Part shown: piece by piece, positions 30,796 through 41,459 of the stretch
Layout: the number at the start of each line of letters is the position of its first letter
How positions within the stretch are numbered: position 1 is the first letter of the stretch
Source: Knoxdaviesia capensis
Taxonomy: Eukaryota > Ascomycota > Sordariomycetes > Microascales > Gondwanamycetaceae
Direction: 5' to 3'
NCBI GenBank assembly: GCA_001510575.1
Contig: LNGK01000009.1
Coordinates: 372,001 to 436,000, forward strand
Length of the DNA stretch: 64,000 nucleotides
The notes under the pieces: generated by a model
Told to the model about the DNA's origin: nothing
The model's database searches: none
The model's input: only the letters and a program-made list of their open reading frames with translations
Made by a program: the position numbers and the translations under genes

Positions 30796-32116
30796 AAAGT
30801 GAGAGCTGTGGAGAGTGATGAGGTGGGAAGATGGGGTATTAAACCAGAAGAGTAGCCTGTTGCTACCTGATTGGAAAGACAAAGTCACCACCTGGGGCCC
30901 GTTTGTGTGGACAAAACAGGGCGAGATCAGGTAGAAGAGGTGAGCAAAGAGATAAGAGAACACCACCTAGCAGAAGAACTATCGGAGAAGGCATACATGC
31001 ATGCATGAGCGAGAAAGTGAAGCCGACGAATTAGGTATCACCCAGCACCAAAGCTGCAGAACGGTCTTTTGCACGGGGGCCGGCAACGGATAAATACACC
31101 ATCGTTGGGATTGGTACCAAAGTCAATTCACGCAGAACGACGAGCGAACAACAAGGCGGGAAGTGGACGTAGCCTCCCGTGGAGAGACGGAAGAAGGGGA
31201 GAGGGTTGCATCCTTGTGAGATTGCCGGCCCCCATTAGCCTCATCCAGTGAGCCTTTGCCTGAAGGTTGAGGGATATCACGGAGCGGACAGTTGTACCAA
31301 TGGTGGGGAATCGGCGTTTGTTTCATGAGTGCATCTCGTATACTCCGGAGGACCTTGGGCTTGCATTAGTAGGATAGAGCATCCGTATGCTTCATGGTGG
31401 CATACTGTCTGGAGGAGCGGTCAATTTAACAGCTGAAAGAGAAGCGGGCGTATACTTCCTCGAGGTACCGGACTGTTCAGGCCGGTATGATCATAGCACA
31501 GATAACAGAAGTGCCATGGCGTTCCGTAAACGATCAAGGCAGAATCTTGCCTCCGGACCCGACAGCCTGGTACTCTGGCCCCTGTGGGATTGATACATAG
31601 CATGCCAAGAGCGCATCATACCTTACGGAGGGCTTAGTTTCTGAGATAAAACGGCCGGTCCTCCCAGTGCACTCTGTGCACAGTAGAGTGTAGTAAAATG
31701 ACAGGGCGGGTGCATGCGTGTTCCTCCGGGCGATTCTCCCCGAAACGGGAGCGGAGGGTGGGGGTACAAGCCATGAGGGCCGGCAACGATGGGCGGGTGA
31801 GGCTGTGCTTGTACTTGCGGCTGTAGATGTGAAGGCATACTGAACGTACATAGGCATGCATTTCCCGTTTGGAGGACGCCATGTAACCTTGCAGTGACAC
31901 GTTGGAACCAACAGAACCAACAAGCTGTAGCCACCCAATTGCGGGAACACCTTGGCAACCGGATTTGTACCTGATATTTGCGGGCAACAATTTGACTGAA
32001 ACACGCGAGGCTGACTGCGAGATTCTCAATGGTATATAAGTGCACCGTATAGGTGTGATTCCGGAGATTGGAGGTGATGCTGGCCGTTTGTCACAAAGAG
32101 TTGTGATAACACGCAT

Positions 32117-32153
32117 AACCCTAATGCATGTTGAAAAGTGGGGTCAACCCTAA
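32117..32153. promoter_or_regulatory. Two teloboxes upstream of SET gene
   Basis: AACCCTAATGCA at 32117-32128 and AACCCTAA at 32146-32153, about 120-160 nt upstream of the ATG. The first is flanked by GCAT on both sides, forming an imperfect palindrome, and is identical over 12 nt to the BUD22 array. Confidence 0.5.
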
Positions 32154-32227
32154 CGACCCTCAAATGTAGTGGGGTGGTTGCAGGCTGACTTTTTCCCTCG
32201 ACAGCAAACGAGGACCAAACTCCAACC

Positions 32228-32350
32228 ATGATACAAGAAGAAAAACACGATGACATGGAAGACTATCAGCTAGAATGTCTTCCAGCGCCCCGAAAGGATG
32301 GCCAGCAAACATTCGCTACCTGGTCAAGCCAGAGCACTCACCCCACCTGA
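32228..32350 (+). other. Overlapping upstream ORF at the SET gene start
   Basis: An ATG with A at -3 opens a 40-codon frame in a different register, passes the SET start at 32275 and stops with TGA at 32348-32350. If it is in the mRNA it would compete with the main start. It resembles no known peptide. Confidence 0.35.
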
Positions 32351-33024
32351 CACGTGAGCAGATTTCCCGAATCCGGACCCGGCTGCCAACGCTTCAGGAG
32401 CTGCCGCCCGACCTCTCGCGGAGTCCATCGCCACTTGTGCGGATTGTGGTTATTTCCGACTCCGGACACCCGGCATACGGCCAGCGTGGGCTCTTCGCGG
32501 CCCGCAATCTCCTCCCGGGGACGGCGGTACTCCCGTACCTTGGCGTGGTGCATCCCGGGTACCGCAGCCAACCGGGGGAGGAGCAGCAGGGCACTGAACT
32601 GGAGCCAGAGGACGTATCCGTTGAGGGAGGATCCAAGCCCGCCAAGCCGCCGCCAACCCCCCAGCACAAGCTGCCTGCCGGTGGAGGAGCCGAGACGTCC
32701 GATTACGACCTGTGGCTTGACCACGAAGCAGAAATTGCGGTCGATGCCGAGCTCTTTGGGAACGAGGCGCGGTTTGTCAACGACTACCGCGGGGTATCTG
32801 ACCGGCCCAACGCGGAATTCAAAGAAGTGTGGAGCGTGCGCCATAACCAGCGCTGCATGGCGGTGTTTGTGCTCCCGCAGCAGAAGAGCCGGGTCAAAAA
32901 CCGGGGCGACGAGGGCAAGAAACGCGGCGGCGCCGGGAGCGGAGGGGGCATCGCAAAGGGGGAAGAGATCCTGGTTAGCTATGGGAAGGGGTTCTGGAGT
33001 CACCGCCTGAACGCCGATGGGTGA
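32275..33024 (+). CDS. SET-domain protein, putative protein-lysine methyltransferase
   Basis: A single exon of 249 residues from the ATG at 32275, which has A at -3. The N-terminal SET half is R-I-V-V-I-S-D-S-G-H-P-A-Y-G-Q-R-G-L-F-A-A and L-L-P-G-T-A-V-L-P-Y-L-G at about 56-92. A Gly/Pro/Glu-rich insertion follows (about 97-140). The catalytic half has Y-D-L-W-L-D, then G-N-E-A-R-F-V-N-D-Y-R-G with R-P-N-A-E-F at about 162-183 in place of the common R-F-x-N-H-S-C-x-P-N, and ends G-E-E-I-L-V-S-Y-G-K-G-F-W, where the Tyr is the usual catalytic residue. No pre-SET or post-SET cysteine cluster is present. Short fungal SET proteins of this pattern are known, with unclear substrates. A Lys/Arg/Gly-rich loop precedes the last motif. 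Its promoter shares a telobox 12-mer with BUD22. Confidence 0.8.
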   Translation: MSSSAPKGWPANIRYLVKPEHSPHLTREQISRIRTRLPTLQELPPDLSRSPSPLVRIVVISDSGHPAYGQRGLFAARNLLPGTAVLPYLGVVHPGYRSQPGEEQQGTELEPEDVSVEGGSKPAKPPPTPQHKLPAGGGAETSDYDLWLDHEAEIAVDAELFGNEARFVNDYRGVSDRPNAEFKEVWSVRHNQRCMAVFVLPQQKSRVKNRGDEGKKRGGAGSGGGIAKGEEILVSYGKGFWSHRLNADG

Positions 33025-36000
33025 AGTCTGGCTGACTACAGCTGCTCACTCCATCCCCGCACGACGTGGTCGCAGAAGAACAACGGGAACATCCTGTGCA
33101 CCGGGGCTTAGGTCTTCTAGAGATTCTTGAGGCCAATGAACGGATGCAAAGTCTGGTGCCAGTCGGAAGTCACTCTCCGAGAATAACGAGAATCGTCGCG
33201 GGTACCTTTACGACGGGTGATTTATCGCATTTATCAAAGCTGGAGAACATCTGGAGGGTCCTTTGCCGGGAAAACCATGTTCTATTGAAACCCTTCCAGC
33301 CGGGCTTCCAGAAGTTGAACGAAGCAGATTAGCGTTTCCCCCAATCTTGTTCGACGACGGAAGAAACATGAAACATGGGAGAGGGAAAGGGGGAAAGCAA
33401 ATAAACGCCGGAATCAGGCCGTTGAAGAGTATATGTCGATATTGCTCCCCAGGCCAGAGAATGTCGGGGATTCACATGCCGGCTGATCGAACTGGATGGC
33501 TGTGGGTGGGGATCCTCATCAAACAACATGGGCGAGAGTGGAAGATTTGGGTTGGGAAACAAGAGATCGGCCCACTTGTCAAACAAGATTGCCGTGGTGG
33601 AAAATCAAAGTTCAGGCATCAATAAAACAAGCTCATTTCTATTTCCCACATGGATGGCGGGGGAACGACTTTTGCCAGTCAGGAAGATGGAGCATCGGGG
33701 AAGGATTTCCTTGGGGCTTCTTCCACCAAACGGTAATCAGTCATAATCTTCGGTCCCGATGGCCGGGGAGCGGATAATATGCAAAGAAGAGGATATAATG
33801 GGAGTGGCCAAACAATCTCGCTAGGACTTGCGAGTGGTGGGTGGATATTGCCGCTGTTTGGCACTGCAGGGCTTACAGAACCGAAACGGAAGAACAACAG
33901 AACATCAGCGATCGCCTGAACGTCTCGGCCGGACCATGGTTAAGATGGCGGGGGGGCCTTCGATGGGCTCTTCAGAAAGTTTGTGGTGTGAAGCAAATAT
34001 ATGGTGAGGTAGCCCCTTTTCTAGCTATCATCTCAGGGAGTCCATCGCTGGAGGAAAACCATGCATCTCGGAGAATATAATATAGTCAGGCTTGGGGTAC
34101 CTGAATATAAAACGAGAAATTGGCCCAGTTGGGACACCTATAGATAGTTCAACGATCGTGATGGTGGTGACAGTACTGGCTGTGAGGTGATTGGCATTTG
34201 TCGGAGCAGGCAAATGCAAGCTCTGCCGAAGACATGCTACAAGGAATCGCGACAAAATATTCAGCCAGAGACACACGTCAAAATAAATGCGACTTCTTCA
34301 TGTCCATCTCCCGTATTTTCGGTACAACAACCGAAGAGTGGGAGATATGCGAAAGGGATTCTGTCCATTCATCTTCATGTCCATGGTATGTGAAGTTCAA
34401 GGCTACAGACGACGTGACGTCTGATGGATGGATCTGTGGGTATCAAGCGAGGGACTTTGCCATGAAACCGAGAAACGCACACTTGTCGTTGGAGCACATT
34501 GGATGAGACGGGTAGACGGTGGCCGGATGCCGTATGTATTAGCATTGGTGGTCGCCATATTGTCTTTCTGAATATAAAAGAACACAGATAAAAAGTGTTC
34601 CCAGCTGGTGCGCTTGATCGGCGAGGCTTCGGCAGCAATTTGAGAAGCATAAGGGTCGAGAGGAGGAAGAAGGTTCATTCACGGGAATCAACCATCTTTC
34701 ATGCAGCAGATAGAGAAACGCCCTAAGAAGGCTGTGGGGGGGGTTTCTCGTAGCCGAAATGGCATTTGACCGAACGTGGCCATATGCATAACCCCGGTAT
34801 GAGGCCATGGAGGCTAGCATATTCATGCCGAAATACAACGGCCGCATGCTCCAACAGCTGGCGAGAAAAGATGGGTGAGATGCAAAGAGCCGGCGGGTTA
34901 ATAGATGGGCAGCGCGGGAGTGGAAAAGTTGGAGAATTTGGTGGTGTGAGCAACTAAACAGCAGATTAGATGAGGCGTTGGAGAAGGAATCCTCATATTC
35001 GAGGCTCTATAGAGTAGATGGGGGCTGTAGCGATGGATCATGAAGGCATCAACCTTCAGGGAAAAGGTGAGAGAGGAAGTCAAAAGAAAGCCGGTAGAAG
35101 CAGGTGAAACAGGTCTAGAAGGAGTCAACTGCACCCCCCTTCCCAATAAGACATATCAGAAAGGCAGTTGGTGCCAACCACGGCAATAGCCGCAATGTTG
35201 CGCTCGCTACTGGGCGGTTTCACAAACATGACGTGTAGTGGAGAAGAAAAGCTCGCTCACAGTCGCGTCGCGGTTCGTGAGTCCACATCGAGGAGGACAG
35301 AGGGCCCATACCCAGGCCAACTTTCCCACTTGAGCCAAGAGCTGGACATGCAGCCTGCTGGCACCGCCAGGATGTGTCCCGCGCTCAAATGGATGCTCAG
35401 CTCGACCGTAATGCAGACATGAACAAGATAGGAACACTGCGACAGGCTCAGTAGGGCTGTGACATGCCTGACAGGCGTGTTCTGTGTGGTGTTCCGTCGT
35501 GTTCCTGAGACCAGCAGGGAACAGGTCCAACTTCCGCAATGTTAATTGGCCAAAACACGACCTGCTTATTCCGCCCAAGTGCAGCTTCCGACTAATTGTT
35601 CCTTTACTCCCATGCCACGAAAAATCCCCCAACCCTTTTTTTTTTTTTTTTTTCCATTTGGTTTTCCCTCTCTTCGTTTCTTTGCTCTCGCTTTTTCTCT
35701 CGGTTTGTCCGGGACCCGCGTTTTCGTTCCGCTCCGCTCCGCTCCGCGTTGCCTTTTGTCGATTGCTCTTTCCCACTCGCACGCCACGTTCTTTAGAAGT
35801 CGGCCCGCACTCCTTCCCAAACATCGACGAGACGGTCGCGCCTTCTCGTTTTCGCAACTGCCCGCGCGCGCTTGTGTTGGGTGCCGCTTAAGTTAGTCTC
35901 GTTCCGGAAGTCGGGACTGTTTAGATAATCCGATCTTAGCCTCCCCTTTTCGTCTTTTGGGTCTTTTTTTATATACAGCTATTATATATCATCATCGCTA

Positions 36001-36691
36001 CACTGTATATTTCTCCAAAACCCTCGGCCTGACCAGAAGTTTCATTTCCACCGTGAAACGGCGCTTTTTAGATAGGGCCCGGAGCTTCTGGTTCAATCTA
36101 TTCGGGTTTCCAGCTTTTGTCGGCGTGTGGTTGGCTGGTGGTATATACGGCATATCGCACCTGTATATATCCGCTCGCCCACCCAATTTTGCCCGCTTCC
36201 GCCCTCCCGATCCCAATTCAGTAGACTTTCGTTTCTGTGTAGGTGACTTGCATAGCGGAACCCACTGTCCATATATGCATAATTATTCATATTGGCTACA
36301 CTACCGCCGCTGGCTGGTGGGAATCTCCCCCCAGATTTGATCTGGCCTGCCCAGATCTCCTCTGCCATCGACTTTCTCGATTCTGAGAGACTGCAGAATG
36401 CTTCCTGGGATCCTGCCCGGCATTGGGTTTGGTCGGGAGAATCTGTCATAGGTTTGTGGAACCGTGTGTGTTAGTCTGTTCTGTGCTGTGCTGTTCTGTC
36501 TGTTGTTTCCATTGCCGTTTCTTGCAACCGCGACTGGCCTGGCAACTATGCTTGGTTCCTTGTTGCGGTTCACGGGATTCGACTAACAGCATATCCGTAA
36601 GACAGTTGCTAGAACCAGTAGGACACACTGACCTTACCATAAAGGCCTGTCTCTACTAGCTGAGGATTCTGCAATACCCGGAGTCCGGACC
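33025..36691. other. Intergenic region and long leader of the Zn2Cys6 gene
   Basis: 3.7 kb without a supported gene. From about 35.6 kb the + strand is pyrimidine-rich, including a T18 run at 35636-35653, followed by GCTCC repeats near 35730. This is probably the promoter and long 5' leader of the gene starting at 36692. Many short upstream frames are present; none is recognisable. Confidence 0.5.
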
Positions 36692-39362
36692 ATGGATCTG
36701 GATTCCCTGGCTCATTTTCTCCTACACGCCGAAACTCTACGCCCCGAAACCCTCGAGGAGCTGCAACTCGCCGCGCAGCTCGGCCAAGGGACACCTTCAA
36801 CCGCACCGGTGGTGAGCGCCACCGCCTCTCTCAAAGCCGCCACCCTCCGCGCCGCCTTCCAAATGTCCGCGGCGCGAGACCTCAGTCCCGGCCGTGACTC
36901 GGCCGCCACCGACGCTGGTGTCCGCCGGCATGTGAAGTCCAGCCCGGAAGCCACCGCCAGCTCGGGAGTTGCGTCGACGGCTGGCCTGACGTCTGCCTCT
37001 GCGGCTGGCCGCTTCCCTCCGGCCGACCAGTACCCACTACCACTATCCGCCCAGCTCCCCCGGATGCCTCAGACACCGCTGACCGCGTCGGCGCCACACC
37101 CGCCCCGGCCCGCATCGTCGGACTCGTACTCCGAGTCGTCTTCGGCTTCTTCATCGCCTGCACCGGAGGAAACCCTAAGACCCCCGCGGCCGCAGTCGCT
37201 GCTCCAGCAGGCGCGGGCTCTCACCCAAGCGCAACAGCAGCAAGACCTCCTCCAACAATCCCGGCTAGCCATGCAATCGCGACTGGCCGAACAATCCCAA
37301 CTCTCGCTACAAGCCCAGGCCCAGGCCCAAGTCCACGCGCACCTGTCGAGCCAGGTGTCGCCAACAGACGCCCCAGCTCACCCGCAGGCCATGTATTCGC
37401 AGCAGCGGCAACAGCAGCAGCAGGGCTCGGTGCCGTTCCCGCACGAGAACCCGCGGAGACGGCCGAAGATCTCGCAGGCGTGCGACGAGTGCCGCATCAA
37501 GCGGACCAAGTGCGACGGGACGAATCGCGGCTCTGCCGGGCCGTGTACGGCGTGCCAGAAGCGAGCCTCCGATTGCGTCTTCACCGGCGGCCGGCGCAAA
37601 CGGGGACCGAATCGTGGCTATATCAAACAGTTGGCTGACCGGATCACCGGGATAGAGGGTCAGCTGGATCTAGGTATGGAGTCGGGGTTTCCCACGTGGG
37701 TGGAGATCACTAACACTAACATATCATTTGTCCCTCCCGCCCTAGACTCAGAAGATTCCCCGGTCCATGCTACTTACGCTAGGCCTAGGCCGCCGGCCCC
37801 GCCACAGCCATCGGCAACCTGGGGTGCAGACGGCCGTCCATCGCAACCTCCGGTGGTAGTCCAAAGATCCGCGCCGTACACGCCATATAGCCTAGCACCG
37901 CCGCAGAACATCCTCGACCAGCTCGCCTCGTCCCACGTGCCGGCCGTACCCCGGCGAGACACGCACACCGTGCCAGCTGCCAAACCGCCCGCCGCAGCAG
38001 ACGCCGAGTCAGGCGTGCCGGCCAAGGTCGGCCGCGCAGCGTTCGCCGTGTACCTCAACACGATCCACCGGCAGCTGCCGTTCCTGCCGGACGCGCAGCG
38101 CGACCTGGAGGAGCAGCTGGCGGGGTGTGCGCGGCCGGTGCAGCGCGCATTCGGCGACGCGTTCAACGCCGCCATGCACGCGCTGCCGGGCTACGACGAC
38201 CTGCCCAACGGCGACGTGCTGCGCGCGCAGGTCGCGCTGGTCGAGTGGGACCTGGCGGCCAAGCAGACCCCTGCCCCGCCGCCCGCCACCGTGCTGGCCG
38301 TCGTGCAGACGCTGCTGCTGCTGGCGCTGCAGGCCGACACGCGGAATGCCGGCGCGCCGGGGCCTGCCAAGCAGGAGCTGTTGGGCCGCGCCGTGGCACA
38401 TGCGGTCGGCGCGAAGCTGTACCGACTGCCGGCGGGGACACCCCCTGAGAAAGACGACGTGGTGCGGCTGCGCGTGTGGTGGTCGCTTATGGTCATGGAC
38501 CGCTGGAACGCGGCGGGGACCGGCACGCGCGTGCTGATATCGGATGACTATGCGCTCGCGCCGCGGTCGTTGCAGGATTGTCTGGGGACCTCGCTGTTTC
38601 TCCTAACCAGTACGTTGTGCTCCTAGCACCAGATTGTCCTGGAAAACCGTTAACTAACCCTCGTGTATTCATTCCACAGGACTAAACCCCGTTCTCGGCG
38701 TAGTTGCCTCTATCGCATCTAACATCGCCGACCCGGCGCCCGAGACCGAACCAAGTCCAGGTGACGTCATTCTAAGTGCTTCCCCGGCATCCTGGATCGA
38801 GCGGTTCCGCGAAGACCTCCCGGACTCGGTAACACCAAGCTCGGACCCGGCGGTGCACCTGGCCTACTGGCACTGCCAGTTACTGGCCAGCCTGGTATCC
38901 CTGACGGCGGCCGGCGGCGGCGGCGCGGTGGTGTCGATGCGCCGGGTGCTGTGGGCCAGCAAGAGCGCCACGGAGGTGCTCGTCGACTCGGGGCCCGACC
39001 TGGGCGCCGCGCCGCTGACCCACCACACCGTCGGGCTGGTCGGGCTTGTGCTGCACGAGCTTGTGCGCGGGGAACACGCGTCGGCAGCTGGCGACGGCGA
39101 GGACACGGCCATGGGCGCCAGCGACGCCAGAACCGATGCCGACGAGGTGCGGCTGGAGGCCGCGCACCTGCTCACCGACGTGTGGGCGTCCGGCCGGCTG
39201 GTGGCGACGTCGCCGTGGGCGAACGACGTGCAGCGCCTGCTGGCGGCCGGGCCTGAGGATCTTCCGGACCAGCAGCGGTCGTCGTTGCCTGTGTACTCGG
39301 TGCTGGGGTTTGATCCGCGGCCGCTGCTCCGAGACGGGTACTTGAATGTTTTGCGGCGATAG
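36692..39362 (+). CDS. Zn2Cys6 transcription factor
   Basis: Three exons, 36692-37673, 37746-38609 and 38680-39362, give 842 residues. Intron 1 (72 nt; GTATGG, two CTAAC branch sequences, CCTAG) is a multiple of three without a stop, so the unspliced frame also reads through. Intron 2 (70 nt; GTACGT, TAACTAAC, CACAG) is required to reach the last exon. After an Ala/Pro/Ser-rich N-terminus and a Gln-rich stretch (about 168-245), the zinc cluster is C264-x2-C267-x6-C274-x10-C285-x2-C288-x6-C295, preceded by R-R-P-K-I-S-Q-A and followed by the basic linker R-K-R-G-P-N-R-G-Y-I-K-Q-L-A-D-R-I. That linker and the long inter-cysteine loop resemble the Rgt1-type group of fungal regulators. A middle homology region follows (A-V-Y-L-N-T-I-H-R-Q-L-P-F-L, R-V-W-W-S-L-M-V-M-D-R-W). 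The regulon is unknown. Confidence 0.9.
37674..37745 (+). other. In-frame 72-nt intron of the Zn2Cys6 gene
   Basis: GT-AG bounded, with tandem ACTAACACTAAC before the acceptor. Retention would add 24 residues directly after the DNA-binding linker without breaking the frame. Confidence 0.75.
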
Positions 39363-41459
39363 GCCGGTGTGGTGAAGACGCTCTTGTGTGAGTAGCAGTG
39401 GTTGGTTGTACAACTGGTGGTGTATACGTGTGGCTAGATGTTTGTATGGAAATAACAGCTATGTCAGTGTGCAACATGTGTGTCGATTTGGTGCTACAGA
39501 GTTGAATCCAAGTATGATATGAGATTATGTAAAATCGTCGTCTTCTCGATGTCATCTCCATATTTCTGCTGTTGTCCGTCTCATCTCCGGGAACGATATA
39601 ACATGCTCACTCCCCGTGTTTTCAACGGGTCCACTGCAGCAAGTCCATGTTACACAAGGCCCAGGTTGTATGTGCCCCTCTGGAATGTGTACTCATGTCC
39701 TAGTACACATCCGACCTGAGTTGTAATCTCTTCGTCGACAGGTATGCCAAGGCAGACGAGAGTCCAGACGAGAGCTTGCGTCACAACGAAGTAACCAAGG
39801 GGCACCACGCCGGATTTACAAAAGCCACCCCCATACCCCGCCGTCTCGACTCTGTCCGCAGGCCCTTGTCGCCTCTGCTATTCCGGACCGCTCCCGGAGG
39901 GCGGGGTGGCAAACCGTGACACTGGCCGGAAGATATCTCGGTCTCAGACCAGCGCAGTGCTATTCCGCCCCCTCCGCCACCACCGACCGCCACAGTGACC
40001 GAGGAAAACACGAAAACGCCGGCCCGCATATGAACAGCCCAGAAACGGGACCGACGTCATAATCTGCGGTAGGTGAGACAAAGCCCGGAACATGCTAGGT
40101 ATAGCTAGCGGGGGTTAGTCAGGCTATAATATCCTTCACATTAAACCACAGCGGTTCGGCCGCGCTAACGGTGGTCTGTCCATGGCCTTTCTGCTCTGTT
40201 GCCAGTATCTATCTTGCCGGATTTGGTCCCACTTCCGTGGCTGGGGTTCTGCTCCGGAGTTTGCTCTTGTCGAAAGCGGTCGCCCGAACAACGAGCAATG
40301 CGATGTACCTCCCTAGAAATAGTAGTCAGGTCGGTCCGGGGAGAAGATGGGGTAAAACGGGGGGGGGGAGAAAGCACCAGTAGCTCCGGACGTCATCGGA
40401 CGCAAAGTACTACTACTTGCTACACAGGAGCCAGACACAAATGACAGAGATGACAGAAAACGTTAAGATAGAGAGAGACACAAGATATCTTTGATTCAGA
40501 TCACCTCCCCCCAAAAATATGCAGAAGCGGCAAGAAAATGAATAGAGCAAACACCAGGATATTGATCCCACCACCCCAGAGTAAAGAAAGAAAAAAATTC
40601 AAACATCATGTTAACACCCTCGATCAGCGTGTTTCCCACATCGCGTCTCATTCCCATAAGCAAGAAAAAAAAAGAAAAAAAAAGGAACATGCGAACAAAC
40701 ACAAAAAAAGACAAGATTCCCAAAATGCCCCTATCTCTCTGGTTTCTGGGTCCAGACCGGCCAGTATACTGGCGTTCATTCAAAAAACAAAAAAGAAAAC
40801 ACAAAGTTCAGGCTCTTCATCAGTGCGAACGAGAAAAAAAAAAGAAAAGAAAAAGAAAGAAAGAAAGAAAAGATAAAAAAAAAAAGAGAAAAAAAAGGAC
40901 TTCCCCCCAGAAGGTTAAAATGAGGAAACGAAACAAGTCCAGCCCATAAGAAAACCAAACCCCAGGAAATATTTTTGGTATCCGCACGCCAGGGCCCAAG
41001 ACGAACGTCTTTTGCCGTACAAAAGAAAAAATCCACAAGAGAAATGTTGAAGTGAAGAATGGCATGTTTAGCAGTGCAGTTGATGTATAAGTTCACAACC
41101 CATTACCCATTCCGAGGAATGTGGGTCGGGAAATAAATCAACACGAATCAAATTGTAGACCGCCTGATCTCGCTGGAATCAAAACTTGATCAAAAACCCA
41201 CACATCGGTTTGGCAAGCTAGGATGTATCCGGGAAGTTCCGAACACTCCAACCTAAGTCCAGACCAGATGGAAAAAATGGCAGAAGTAGAAACAAAAAAA
41301 CGGAAAGTTGATGATGATTCGTTCAGCTCATGGGGATACATCGATCCCGGATCAACGTTGATATGTGCCATACAGAAAGTCTGTTGCTGTAGGAGAGCCG
41401 TGTGACACGGGAGAAGAAAAGACCCGGATCCGACGGCCATCAGGCGTTTGCAAGCTACC
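39363..41459. other. Convergent intergenic region, 2.1 kb
   Basis: Between the stops of the Zn2Cys6 gene (+) and the copper-fist gene (-). A tract at 40575-40905 is strongly A/G-rich on the + strand, with many A8-A10 runs. It encodes only Lys/Arg-rich frames without domains. Nothing else is supported. Confidence 0.5.
40575..40905. repeat. A/G-rich low-complexity tract
   Basis: Runs such as AAAAAAAAGAAAAAAAAAGG and GAAAGAAAGAAAG alternate over about 330 bp. On the minus strand this is T/C-rich and lies downstream of the copper-fist stop. Confidence 0.7.

Larger units (their letters stand above)
30729..32274. promoter_or_regulatory. Divergent upstream region of dynamin and SET genes
   Basis: 1.55 kb between two divergent starts. 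The left edge holds an 18-bp tandem repeat. Teloboxes at 32117-32124 and 32146-32153 precede the SET gene. No gene is supported in between. Confidence 0.5.

Noticed and set aside
40538..40949. Lys-rich open frames (+) in the 40.6-kb tract
   Set aside because: Encoded by A/G low-complexity DNA between two convergent genes; no domain or start context of note.
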